Shown here piece by piece: positions 26,241 through 34,787 of a DNA stretch of 64,000 bases; the stretch's first letter is position 1, and each line of letters opens with the position of its first letter. Location of the stretch: the NCBI RefSeq assembly GCF_013410745.1, contig NZ_JACCFY010000001.1, positions 372,001 to 436,000 of the forward strand, written 5' to 3'. Origin of the DNA: Nesterenkonia xinjiangensis. GTDB taxonomy: Bacteria > Actinomycetota > Actinomycetes > Actinomycetales > Micrococcaceae. The position numbers and the translations under genes are program-made. The notes beneath the pieces were generated by a model. The model was not told the origin of the DNA. It worked only from the letters and a program-made list of their open reading frames with translations, and did no database searches.

Positions 26241-27233
26241 TCACTGCTTGACGGAGCCGAGCATGATCCCGCGCACGAAATACTTCTGCAGAAACGGATA
26301 CAGACAGATAATCGGCAACGTGGTCAACAACATCGTCACCGCCCGCACATTGGAAGCGATCTGAGTGGCCTCCGCAGCCTCACCACCCATCTGCTCAGTA
26401 CCAGTAGCCCCAGCCAACAGATTCCGCAGATACACCGTCACCGGATACAGCTCCCGCCGATCCAGATACAAAAACGCCTGAAACCACGCATTCCAGAAAC
26501 TGACCGCATAGAAGAGCACCATCGTGGCGATCACCGCCTTCGACAACGGGATCACGATCCGCCACAACACCCCATAGGTGCTCAGCCCATCGATCTGCGC
26601 AGCCTCCTCCAACTCCGTGGAGAAGTTCTCGAAGAAGGCCTTCATCACCAACAGGTTGAAGATGCTGATCGCATTGGGCAACACGATCGCCCACATCGTG
26701 TTCGTCATCCCCAACGCATTGATCAGCACGTAGTTCGGGATCAGCCCACCATTGAAGAACATGGTGAACACCGCGACCCCGATGAAGAACCCCCGGCCCT
26801 TCAGATGCCGCTTCGAGAGCGCATAGGCAAAGCTGGTGGTCAGCACCATCGCGATCGCCGTAGCCACCACCGTATAGATGACCGTGTTCGCATAATTGCG
26901 CCAGAACATCGAATCCGACATCACCACATCGAAAGTAGTGATGTTGAACCCGCGCGGGATGATGCTGACCTGCCCAGAGTTGATGTACCCCTCGGAGGAG
27001 AAGGCCTGAGCGATGATGTTCAGGAACGGATACAGCGTCGCCGCGCAGATCAGGATGATCGCCAACCCATTGACCACCCGGAAGGCGGTATAGGACCTCG
27101 TGTCCTGGATGGCAGTGGAACGGGTGCCCCGCTTCGAGACGAGGACCTGCTCCTCAGGGTTCTGCTGGCCGGGATCCGGGACCGGACCAGCCGGAGGCCG
27201 GGCCCCGGGGACCTCGGTATTGATGGCTACCAC
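26241..27233 (-). CDS. Carbohydrate ABC transporter permease, LplC/YtcP type
   Basis: 330-aa type I ABC importer subunit with six predicted helices. The EAA loop reads ELEEAAQIDGLSTYGVLWRIVIPLSKAV, and the end PFLQKYFVRGIMLGSVKQ is the hallmark of LplC/YtcP-type permeases of the CUT1 class. These typically import oligosaccharides, often uronic-acid or arabinose-containing plant fragments. The start is a GTG that overlaps the LplB-type gene by 7 nt. Third codon positions favour G and T (TTG, TAT, ATT, CGG), unlike most genes here. No ATPase gene is in the operon, so a shared MsmK/UgpC-type ATPase is presumably encoded elsewhere. Confidence 0.9.
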   Translation of the reverse strand: MVAINTEVPGARPPAGPVPDPGQQNPEEQVLVSKRGTRSTAIQDTRSYTAFRVVNGLAIILICAATLYPFLNIIAQAFSSEGYINSGQVSIIPRGFNITTFDVVMSDSMFWRNYANTVIYTVVATAIAMVLTTSFAYALSKRHLKGRGFFIGVAVFTMFFNGGLIPNYVLINALGMTNTMWAIVLPNAISIFNLLVMKAFFENFSTELEEAAQIDGLSTYGVLWRIVIPLSKAVIATMVLFYAVSFWNAWFQAFLYLDRRELYPVTVYLRNLLAGATGTEQMGGEAAEATQIASNVRAVTMLLTTLPIICLYPFLQKYFVRGIMLGSVKQ

Positions 27234-28261
27234 AGGCTGTTGCCTCCCATCTTCCGGGCGATCCCATTAGCACTCAGGATCAGGATGAGTCCGATGATGG
27301 CCTCAAACAGGCCGATGGCTGTCGCATAAGAGAAGTTCGAACTGGTGATACCCACCCGATAGACATAGGTGGCGATGATGTCCGCGGTCGAATAGATCAG
27401 CGGGTTATACAACAGCAACACCTTCTCGAAGCCCACCGCCATGAAGGTACCCACATTAAGGATCAGCAGCACCACCATCGTCGGAGCGATCCCGGGCAGG
27501 GTCACATGCCACATCTGCTTCCACCGATTAGCCCCATCGATACGTGCTGCTTCATAGAGCTGAGGATCGATAGTGGTCAGCGCGGCCAGATACAGGATCG
27601 TGCCCCACCCCACCGTCTGCCATACCTCCGAGGAGACATAGATCGTGCGGAACCATTGCGGCTGCTGCATGAACGCGACGCTCTCCGCCCCGAAGAGCCC
27701 CAGGATCTGATTGAAGGTCCCATTGAGCGAGGTCAGCTGCAGCACGATCCCGGCCACGATCACGATCGACATGAAGTGCGGCAGATACGAGATCGACTGA
27801 GCCACCCGCTTGAAAGCGTTCGAGCGCAGCTCATTGAACATCAGCGCCAGAATGATCGGCAGCGGGAAACAGATCGCCAGAGTCAGTCCACCCAGGATCA
27901 CGGTGTTCCAGAAGACCCGCCAGAAGGTGGGGTCATTGATGAACATCTCGATGTAATGGAACCCGACCCACTCATCACCAAAGATGCTGGACCCAGGACG
28001 GAACCGCCGGAAAGCGATGACATTGCCCGCCATCGGCAGATAACGAAAGATCAGCAGAAACACCAGAGGCAGGACCAGCAAGCTATAAAGCCGCCAATCC
28101 TTCTTCAACGCATACCGCCAGGTATTCGTATTGTTCGTCCCGGCATACAGACTCCGACGCCGGGACCCACGCCGGGGCTCCGACACCAGATCATCGACGA
28201 CGGCGGCCTCCGCCGCGCCGCGTCCCGGGAGGGTGCCGGGACCGGACTGGATGGTCGTCAT
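27227..28261 (-). CDS. Carbohydrate ABC transporter permease, LplB type
   Basis: 344-aa partner permease. A cytoplasmic Arg/Ser-rich N-terminus leads into WRYALKKDWRLYSLLVLPLVF, typical of LplB/PotB-like CUT1 permeases. The EAA loop reads YEAARIDGANRWKQMWHVTLPGI. The start at 28261 was chosen because its ATG overlaps the stop of the binding-protein gene (TGATG). The longer frame upstream has no coding character. It shares the G/T-ending codon bias of its partner, which the neighbouring binding proteins lack. Confidence 0.9.
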   Translation of the reverse strand: MTTIQSGPGTLPGRGAAEAAVVDDLVSEPRRGSRRRSLYAGTNNTNTWRYALKKDWRLYSLLVLPLVFLLIFRYLPMAGNVIAFRRFRPGSSIFGDEWVGFHYIEMFINDPTFWRVFWNTVILGGLTLAICFPLPIILALMFNELRSNAFKRVAQSISYLPHFMSIVIVAGIVLQLTSLNGTFNQILGLFGAESVAFMQQPQWFRTIYVSSEVWQTVGWGTILYLAALTTIDPQLYEAARIDGANRWKQMWHVTLPGIAPTMVVLLILNVGTFMAVGFEKVLLLYNPLIYSTADIIATYVYRVGITSSNFSYATAIGLFEAIIGLILILSANGIARKMGGNSLW

Positions 28262-29940
28262 CACTCGCCCTCCGCCTGCCCCTCGGCCTCGTCGAGCTCG
28301 TCGAGCATCTCCTGACCCCGCTGGTATGCCTCGTTGGCGAGCTCGACGTACTCGGTCATGTTCCGCGCCTCGAGCTCCGCCACGTAGGTGTCCCAGTCGT
28401 CCAGGTCCCGCTGGCCCAGGATGAACTGGGCTGTGGCCTGGTTGACCTGGTCCGTCAAGGAGTTCTGCCACAGCGCAGCCTGTTCCAGCTCGAGCTCGTC
28501 GAACGGGATGTTCGGCTGCAGGGGCAGCTCCTCCTTATCGGCCATCTGATCCTGCAGCTCGACGATCTCGTCGCTCATCAGCGACAGGAAGATCTCGGTG
28601 TCAGACCCGAAATTGTGCGTGAACACGCCGTTGTAGAAGCCATGATCGATGGAGAGATGCTCCTCGGCACCGGAGTTGAAACCCTTGATATCCACGTCCT
28701 CGGCCAGCTGCCGCTCACCATCGTCGTCGATCTCATAGGTCTCGCCCTCCACACCCCAGGTGGCGAAGACCAGTCCCTCGTCGGAGTAGTAGAGCCAGTC
28801 GAGGAACTGCAGCATGGCGATGAAGTCCTCACGTTCCGCCGTGTGGGCTCCGATCACCATCCCGACGTCGAAGCGACCGCCGCTGGCCACGTTGTCGCCT
28901 GCAGGCCCGGCAGGCACCCGGATCATCCGAACCTCCGCGTCGTCCTCACCGATCTCCTCGAAGGCGGTGCGCAGGGTCTCCAGCTCCTCCTCGTTGGAGG
29001 CGATCGCCGCCGACTGCCCGGAGGCGAACTTCTGCACGGCCGAGTCGTCGTCCTGGGTCAGCGACTCGGAATCCAACAGGCCGTCCTGGGTCAGTCCGGC
29101 GAAGTACTCCAGCATCTGACGGTACTCGTCAGTGGCGCCGGTGAAGACCAACTCATCAGCCTCGGCGTCGTAGTAGAGGCCGTTGCCCAGCCCCCACCCA
29201 CCGGTGGTGTCGAAGTTGGGGCCGGCGAGGTTCAGGGTGGCGTTCATCTCCCACCGGTCAGACCACGGAACCATCTCCGGATGCTCGGCACGGATCTGCT
29301 CCAGCTGGCCCTGGAACTCGTCCCACGTCTCAGGATCCCCGAACCCCATGTCCTGCCAGATGTCATCCCGGATGGCCACGCTCCAGTTGTGGAACGGGTC
29401 CTCCCGCATGCCCGGCAGGATGTAGGCCCTACCGTCGTCCTGTCGCAGGTTGTCGAACTCCTCCTGCAGGTCCCACCGCTCAAGCTTGTCGGTGAAGTTC
29501 GGCATGTACTCCAGGTAGTCGCTCACGGGCAGCAGCGCCCCTCCGGAGATGTAGGGGATCTCATCCCCCGGCCACATCACGGGCACATAGTCGGGGATCT
29601 CCCCGGAACCGATGAGCACCGAGCGCCGATCCTCGAAGTCGCTCAGCGGCGCCACCACAGGATCCAGAGTGACCCCATGCTCCTCCTCCAGAAGTTCGAG
29701 GATCATCCAGTCGTCCTGCAGCGGGTAGTTGGGGTGGTCCCGATACAGCAGCGAGACGGTGATCGGCTCCTCGGCGATGAAGGTCTCACCGACGGAGTAG
29801 TCCCCCATCGCGCCCACTCCCTGGGCCTCCTCGTCGATCTCGGCCTGCTCGGAGGCTGTTCCGGAACCGCAGCCGGCCAGCAGCAGGGAGGTCACTCCCA
29901 GCACAGCGGCCGATGTTCTCCAGCGTCGCATCTCAGGCAT
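28261..29940 (-). CDS. Sugar ABC transporter substrate-binding lipoprotein (second tandem copy)
   Basis: 559-aa extracellular binding protein of the LplA/LipO type, larger than ordinary CUT1 binding proteins as expected for this class. The signal peptide ends in the lipobox LLLAGC near residue 33, followed by an acidic linker and the mature domain beginning PITVSLLYRDHPNYPLQDDW. It is clearly paralogous to the upstream gene along its whole length (shared SLLYR, APLSDFE, PVSDYLEY, NFTDKL, FDTTGGWG). Start MPEMRRW at 29940 has GAGGA close upstream and overlaps the previous stop by 8 nt; MRRW at 29931 is possible. The C-terminus is rich in Glu and Gln. Confidence 0.9.
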   Translation of the reverse strand: MPEMRRWRTSAAVLGVTSLLLAGCGSGTASEQAEIDEEAQGVGAMGDYSVGETFIAEEPITVSLLYRDHPNYPLQDDWMILELLEEEHGVTLDPVVAPLSDFEDRRSVLIGSGEIPDYVPVMWPGDEIPYISGGALLPVSDYLEYMPNFTDKLERWDLQEEFDNLRQDDGRAYILPGMREDPFHNWSVAIRDDIWQDMGFGDPETWDEFQGQLEQIRAEHPEMVPWSDRWEMNATLNLAGPNFDTTGGWGLGNGLYYDAEADELVFTGATDEYRQMLEYFAGLTQDGLLDSESLTQDDDSAVQKFASGQSAAIASNEEELETLRTAFEEIGEDDAEVRMIRVPAGPAGDNVASGGRFDVGMVIGAHTAEREDFIAMLQFLDWLYYSDEGLVFATWGVEGETYEIDDDGERQLAEDVDIKGFNSGAEEHLSIDHGFYNGVFTHNFGSDTEIFLSLMSDEIVELQDQMADKEELPLQPNIPFDELELEQAALWQNSLTDQVNQATAQFILGQRDLDDWDTYVAELEARNMTEYVELANEAYQRGQEMLDELDEAEGQAEGE

Positions 29941-31651
29941 CGTCCTCACCCTGCTCCTCGGCCTGCTCCTCGATCTGTTCCTCGATCTGTTCCTGGGCCC
30001 GCTCATAGGCCTCGTTGGCCATGTCCACCAGGCTCTGCATGTTCAGGCTCTCCAGCTCGGCCACATAGGCGTCCCAGTCGTCGACGCTGCGCTGCCCCAG
30101 GATGAACTGAGCGGTGGCCGTCTGGACGTGATCCGTCAGGCTGGTGGACCACAGGCCCAACTGCTCCAGCTCGAGATCGGTGAAGGGATACGCCGGTGTC
30201 ACCGGGCGCTCCTCCTTGTGCTGCATGCTCTCCTGCCACTCGATGACATGCGGACGCAGGCCCGAGTGGACGAACTCCGTCAGCGAGCCCGCGGCATGCA
30301 TGAACGGCTGGTTGTGGAACCCGTAGTCACGCAGCAGATGCTCCTCGGCATCAGGGTGGAGGCTGTTGAGGTCGATGTCCTCGCCCAGCGCGATCGCACC
30401 ATCCTCATCACGCTCGTAGGTCTCGCCCTCCACTCCCCATGTGGCGAACTCGAGTCCGTCGTCCGAGTAATAGAGCCAGTCGATGAACTGCAGCAGCGCC
30501 AGGAAGTCGTCCTCGTCAGCGACCGAGTTGGAGATCATCAACCCGGAGTCGGTCCGGGCCCCGCTGTGCACGAAGTCACCGTCACGACCCCCAGGGATGG
30601 GGATGAGCCGAGCTTCGGCTCCTTCGGTGCCGAGCTCCTCGAATCCGCGGTGATAGATGGTCGTGGACTCGTCGTTGCCTCCGATGACGAAGGAGTCCCC
30701 GGCGGAGAACTTCTGCTCCGCCATCTGGTCGTCCTGGGTCATGGTCTCGGCATCCATGAGCCCTTCCTCCACCAGACCGGCGAAGAACTCCACGAGATCG
30801 CGGTACTCGTCCGAGGCACCGGCGTAGATGAACTCGTCGTTCTCATGGTCGAAGTACAGACCTTGCCCGTAGCCCCAGCCTGCCACGGTGTCGAAGTTGG
30901 CCGAGGCGATGTTCAGGGTGCTCTGCAGCTCCCACCGGTCGGACATCGGGGTCACATCCGGGTAGGCGTCCTTGACCTCGCGCAGCTGGTCGGCCAGCTC
31001 GTCCCAGGTCTCGGGGTTCTCCAGTCCCAGCTCGTCCCAGATGTCTCCGCGGACCACCATGCTGAAGATGTAGAAGGGGTCCTCGCGGAGCCCTGGGAGC
31101 ATGTAGGCCTTGCCGTCCTCCTGACGCAGCGCGTCGAACTCATCCCAGAGCTCCCACTGGTCCAGCTTGTCGGTGAAGTTCGGCAGATACTCCAGGTAGT
31201 CGCTGACCGGCAGCACGGCGCCCCCGCCCAGATAGGGGACCTCCTGGCCGGGATAGGTCACCGGGACGTAGTCCGGCATCTCCCCGGCGCCGATGAGCAG
31301 GGAGCGCTGCTCCTCGAAGTCGCTCAGCGGCGCATCGACCAGGCTCAGGGAGACGTTGTGCTCTTCCTCGAGCTGCTCGAAGAACATCCAGTCCTCATCG
31401 AGGCCGTGATCGGGGTTGTTGCGGTAGAGCAGGGAGATGTCCACGGGCTCGGTGGCGACGAAGGTGTCGCCGACGCCGAAGTCCTCCATGGCGCCACGGC
31501 CGACATGGTCCTCGTCCACCTCGACGCCGTTCTCCTCAGCGCTTCCCGCTCCCCCGCAGGAGGTCAGCAGCAGGGCCCCGGTGATCGCCAGGGCTGTGGT
31601 GGTCCTCCACGGGCAGATCCCCCCGGATCGGTTGTGCGCAGCATGCCTCAT
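29933..31651 (-). CDS. Sugar ABC transporter substrate-binding lipoprotein (first tandem copy)
   Basis: 572-aa LplA-type lipoprotein, first gene of the four-gene importer operon. Signal peptide with lipobox LLLTSC near residue 32; the mature part begins with an acidic stretch and then DISLLYRNNPDHGLDEDW. By eye it is roughly half identical to the next gene, so a tandem duplication followed by divergence is likely, perhaps widening substrate range. The C-terminus is a repetitive coiled stretch of IEEQ/AEEQ units. AAGGGA lies 9 nt before the ATG. A promoter and inverted repeat lie upstream at 31696-31727. Confidence 0.9.
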   Translation of the reverse strand: MRHAAHNRSGGICPWRTTTALAITGALLLTSCGGAGSAEENGVEVDEDHVGRGAMEDFGVGDTFVATEPVDISLLYRNNPDHGLDEDWMFFEQLEEEHNVSLSLVDAPLSDFEEQRSLLIGAGEMPDYVPVTYPGQEVPYLGGGAVLPVSDYLEYLPNFTDKLDQWELWDEFDALRQEDGKAYMLPGLREDPFYIFSMVVRGDIWDELGLENPETWDELADQLREVKDAYPDVTPMSDRWELQSTLNIASANFDTVAGWGYGQGLYFDHENDEFIYAGASDEYRDLVEFFAGLVEEGLMDAETMTQDDQMAEQKFSAGDSFVIGGNDESTTIYHRGFEELGTEGAEARLIPIPGGRDGDFVHSGARTDSGLMISNSVADEDDFLALLQFIDWLYYSDDGLEFATWGVEGETYERDEDGAIALGEDIDLNSLHPDAEEHLLRDYGFHNQPFMHAAGSLTEFVHSGLRPHVIEWQESMQHKEERPVTPAYPFTDLELEQLGLWSTSLTDHVQTATAQFILGQRSVDDWDAYVAELESLNMQSLVDMANEAYERAQEQIEEQIEEQAEEQGEDDA

Positions 31652-31695
31652 GGTGCAGTTCCCTTCAGGTGCGATGGAAGGTGCGGTGCCACGGT

Positions 31696-31727
31696 CTTAT
31701 GTTTTGTTGTGACATGAGGCACAATAA
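31696..31727 (-). promoter_or_regulatory. Promoter and inverted-repeat operator of the LplABC-type operon
   Basis: On the minus strand TTGTGC (31719-31724) and CATAAG (31696-31701) are 17 bp apart. Between and over them lies an imperfect inverted repeat: TTGTTGTG at 31704-31711 and CACAATAA at 31720-31727, 7 of 8 positions pairing. A repressor bound here would block the promoter. No regulator gene is adjacent to this operon. Confidence 0.4.
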
Positions 31728-31822
31728 GCGGAGACCTCACACTGTGCAACAGCTCACAGTGCGGAACGAGCGATTCCACGCCCGGCGACGCGGGGCGCGG
31801 TCAGCGTGCCTGGAAACGGCCC

Positions 31823-31855
31823 TCGCCGGGCAAGCAGATTCGCCGGGCAAGCAGA
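31823..31855. repeat. Perfect 16-bp tandem direct repeat
   Basis: TCGCCGGGCAAGCAGA occurs at 31823-31838 and again at 31840-31855, period 17 bp, directly beside the hairpin at 31857. It lies in the non-coding gap 31652-32034, which also holds the upstream operon's promoter and two hairpins but no credible gene. Confidence 0.7.
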
Positions 31856-31856
31856 A

Positions 31857-31883
31857 CAGCCCCCGCCGTGACGGCAGGGGCTG
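31857..31883. terminator. Strong hairpin, probable bidirectional terminator
   Basis: Arms CAGCCCCCGCCG (31857-31868) and CGGCAGGGGCTG (31872-31883) pair at 11 of 12 positions with a 3-nt loop. It stands between the 3' end of the isomerase gene and the promoter of the next minus-strand operon. There is no long T-run, as is common in GC-rich actinobacteria. Confidence 0.5.
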
Positions 31884-31991
31884 CTTCTCGGGGACGTGTC
31901 GGCTGAGGGAACACGCGTGCGGAGCAGGCTCACCCCCCCCAGTATCGGCCCACGGCCCTCGGATCGGCCTGGATATCACGGCCGACGATGC

Positions 31992-32013
31992 CACCGTCAT
32001 GTGGCTGACGGTG
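31992..32013 (-). terminator. Hairpin just 3' of the isomerase gene
   Basis: CACCGTCA (31992-31999) and TGACGGTG (32006-32013) are perfect 8-bp arms around a 6-nt loop, 22 bp past the stop at 32035. It is suited to ending the seven-gene minus-strand operon. Confidence 0.4.
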
Positions 32014-32034
32014 CGGCGGCGACCTCCTGACTCC

Positions 32035-32820
32035 TCACGCAGGATTCCCCCGGCGGAACCAGGAGGCGGCCGGGGGAAGCGCCTCAGCCAGCGGGGCGAT
32101 CTGCGGGTGCCAGCGACGCTCCCACTCCAGGGACACCCAGCCCGTGAAATCCTGCAGCAGGCGCGCCTGCTGCAGGACGGGAACCTGCCCTTCGCCCACG
32201 ACCACCGGCACCCACGTCCCGTCCCGCCAGACGGCGTCCTTGACCTGGAAGTACGCGAGGTGGTCGCCGAGCAGCTCCCTGGTCTCCTCCGGGTCCTCTC
32301 CGCTGCGCCAGGGGTGCAGACCATCCCACAGCACGGCCGCCAGGCGGGGCTCCCCGAGCTCCTGCACCAGCCGCAGGGCCTGGCGCCCCGTGGGGTGACT
32401 GTCATGGGTCTCCACCAGCAGCCGGACCCCTGCCGCGCGCAGCTGCGGAAGCACCGCGGCGATCCGGTCCTGCGCGCCCGCGTCAGCCTCGTCCTCGCCG
32501 CCGGGGAACACTCGGACAGCCTCGGCCCCGGTGACCTCGGCCAGCCGGATCAGTGCACGCAGCTCCTCCACCACCCTCGCGTCCTCACCAGGGCGGCAGA
32601 CCCGCACGTACCCGGCCAGCGCGGAGATGGCGAGGCCCGCAGCTCGGACCTGCTCACCGATGCCTGCCGCCTCCGGCTCGGAGAGACCCAAATGGAGGAA
32701 CTCCTCCTCATGGACACGCAGCTCCACCCCCTGCGCGTCGTTCTCGGCAGCCAGACCCAGGACATCCTCCAGGGAGGCTCCGGGGCAGCCCAGCGTGCTG
32801 AACGCGAACCTCCAGCTCAC
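32035..32820 (-). CDS. Sugar phosphate isomerase/epimerase family TIM-barrel protein
   Basis: 261-aa xylose-isomerase-like (AP-endonuclease 2 fold) protein. Seen: FSTLGCPGASLEDVLGLA at the N-terminus, GVELRVHE, LLVETHDSHPTG with candidate metal-binding Glu and His, LWDGLHPW and YFQVKDAVW. Family members isomerise or epimerise sugars, inositols or keto acids using a divalent metal; the substrate is unknown. Its GTG start overlaps the DUF2264 stop (GTGA), and it is last in the operon that begins with a binding protein at 39099. It probably works on the imported sugar acid together with the dehydrogenase. Confidence 0.85.
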   Translation of the reverse strand: MSWRFAFSTLGCPGASLEDVLGLAAENDAQGVELRVHEEEFLHLGLSEPEAAGIGEQVRAAGLAISALAGYVRVCRPGEDARVVEELRALIRLAEVTGAEAVRVFPGGEDEADAGAQDRIAAVLPQLRAAGVRLLVETHDSHPTGRQALRLVQELGEPRLAAVLWDGLHPWRSGEDPEETRELLGDHLAYFQVKDAVWRDGTWVPVVVGEGQVPVLQQARLLQDFTGWVSLEWERRWHPQIAPLAEALPPAASWFRRGNPA

Positions 32821-34787
32821 GCCGCACCCCCGGCGGTACGGGTCACGGCCACCGGGTCCAGGGACACCACCGTGTCCTGGGTGTCCCCCGCCCAGCCGAA
32901 GACGACCGAGTCTTCGGCGATCCGCAGATCACGGATGATCTCCGCCGCGTCGGAGACGGCGCCGTCGTCATGGGTCAAGGCCGCCAGTGCGACGAAGACC
33001 TGTGTGGAATCCGGCTCTGTGGCCGCACGCAGCCGCGGCACTCGTGCCGAGGCGACATGAGCGGTGCCGGTGGGGGCAGCCACCTCGTCGAGCTGCTTCC
33101 ATCCGGCCAGCGGCAGCAGCACCGAACGCAGGTCGGTCTCGAGCTGAGGACCGGCGACGGCCCAGCCGGTGGACTCCACCGTGGCACCGATCGGGCAGCC
33201 GGCGACCTGATGGATACGCAGCTCATAGGCGCCTCGTGCCACCACGATGCTGTCCACGCGCAGTCCCGGCACCGCGGAGGACGCTCCTCCGCCGAAGATC
33301 GGCTTGTGCCAGGAGGCCGCCCATCCCCAGTCCCCGTATGACGCCGCGCCCAGGCTGCGGGCTCTGACTCGAGAACCGCGACGCTCGCGCCAGATGACGG
33401 CGAGATCGTTGTCCGGCTGGTTGTGCCGGGCAGTGGGGCCGGTGTGCGAGGAGTAGGACCAGCGGGCATAGAGAGGGTCCGGGGCCGCGGCGGCCTCGCC
33501 GGACTCCTCGCGCAGAGGATCGGTGCCGTGGTTGTGCATGCGGGCCACACCGTCTGCCACAGTGGACTGCAGCAGGAAGCCGGCGCTGGGCACCGCGACC
33601 ACGTGGTCCTGCAGCTCTGTGGGCATCGGCTCCTCGGTGGCCGTCCATAGCGGATGGTCCGCCGGAGCCAACAGGGCGGAGAACGCCTTGGAGGCCCAAT
33701 ACGGTGAGGCCGGGCCCGAGTAGGGCTGCAGGCTGGCCTCATGCTCGCCGAACCAGCCTAGGCTCAGCAGCCCGTGCTCGTTGAGCGCCCCCTGGTCCAG
33801 GAAGCAGCGCAGCGTCCCGGACATGATCCGCCGGGAGGCGCCCGGGGTCAGCGGGGAGACGTCAGCCGCGGCTCCGAGCCCCACCGCCGAGGCGGCTGCG
33901 AACCGGTAGGTCATTGACCGGCCCATATAGATCGGCGCCCCGTTGGGCGCGAAGAAATGGCTGAAGGTCTCCAGGTGCTCGCTGAGCCGGTCACCGTAGA
34001 TGCCGGCGATCGGCTCGGGGGCGTTACCGGATTCACGGGCGGACATGACCGCGTCCAACACCGGGTAGAGGTGCAGGGCCCAGCCGATGTAGTAGTCGAT
34101 GCCGCCGCGGTCGCCGTCGGTGTACCAACCCTCTCCCTGGTACCAGCTCTCCAGCAGGTCGAGACCACGGCGCCGGATGCGGGCGGTCTCCGCATCGCCT
34201 CGTCCCACCGATTCGAGGAACCCGGCCACCGTGTAGGGGAAGAGGTACCAGTTGTTCGGCGCAGGCAGGGAGCGGAGGGAGCCGCGCAGCCAGTGCTCGA
34301 TCTTCTCCTGCTGGATCTCGTTGAGCTGATCCCACAGCCAGGGCCTCGTGAGCCGCAGGCCGATGGCCACCGAGGCGGACTCCACCATGGGCTGGCCGAA
34401 CACGTCGAAGTCGCGGATGATCGGCCAGGACTCGGGGTCGTCGGCCCCCGCGTTCTCGGTGCCTGCCACCACGCCCGAGGCGTAGCGGTCCACCCAGTTA
34501 TGCGGGTCCGCGCCGCCGGCCCCGGCCACCCGGAACGCAGCAGCCAGGAAGGTGCGGGCGTAGCCCTCGAGCCCGTCGGAGCGCACGCCGGAGCGCGAGC
34601 TGCGGCCAGGAAGGTCCAGACGACCTCCGCGCGGCGAGGCCCAGCGCCACGCGTTGGCCACCATGCCGTCGGCGGCGGCCTCCCAATGCTCGCGTGTGAA
34701 GCCTGTGTACGGGCTCAGCGTCCGGTGTTCCGCCGGCAGAGTGAGTCCCGTGTACTGCAGGGTGTCGTGGGTGGTCGAGGTGGTCAT
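32817..34787 (-). CDS. DUF2264 domain protein (putative glycan-degrading enzyme)
   Basis: 656-aa protein matching the DUF2264 family through DGLEGYARTFLAAAFR, FGQPMVESASVAIGL, NWYLFPYTVAGFLESVG and the YTDGDRGGIDYYIGWALHLYP stretch. The N-terminal half is an alpha/alpha barrel of the kind found in unsaturated glucuronyl hydrolases and heparinases; the C-terminal half looks beta-rich. I see no signal peptide, so it should act on imported oligosaccharide. Start at 34787 is set by the ATGA overlap with the dehydrogenase gene. Catalytic specificity is unknown; the context suggests pectin- or uronate-type substrates. Confidence 0.85.
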   Translation of the reverse strand: MTTSTTHDTLQYTGLTLPAEHRTLSPYTGFTREHWEAAADGMVANAWRWASPRGGRLDLPGRSSRSGVRSDGLEGYARTFLAAAFRVAGAGGADPHNWVDRYASGVVAGTENAGADDPESWPIIRDFDVFGQPMVESASVAIGLRLTRPWLWDQLNEIQQEKIEHWLRGSLRSLPAPNNWYLFPYTVAGFLESVGRGDAETARIRRRGLDLLESWYQGEGWYTDGDRGGIDYYIGWALHLYPVLDAVMSARESGNAPEPIAGIYGDRLSEHLETFSHFFAPNGAPIYMGRSMTYRFAAASAVGLGAAADVSPLTPGASRRIMSGTLRCFLDQGALNEHGLLSLGWFGEHEASLQPYSGPASPYWASKAFSALLAPADHPLWTATEEPMPTELQDHVVAVPSAGFLLQSTVADGVARMHNHGTDPLREESGEAAAAPDPLYARWSYSSHTGPTARHNQPDNDLAVIWRERRGSRVRARSLGAASYGDWGWAASWHKPIFGGGASSAVPGLRVDSIVVARGAYELRIHQVAGCPIGATVESTGWAVAGPQLETDLRSVLLPLAGWKQLDEVAAPTGTAHVASARVPRLRAATEPDSTQVFVALAALTHDDGAVSDAAEIIRDLRIAEDSVVFGWAGDTQDTVVSLDPVAVTRTAGGAA

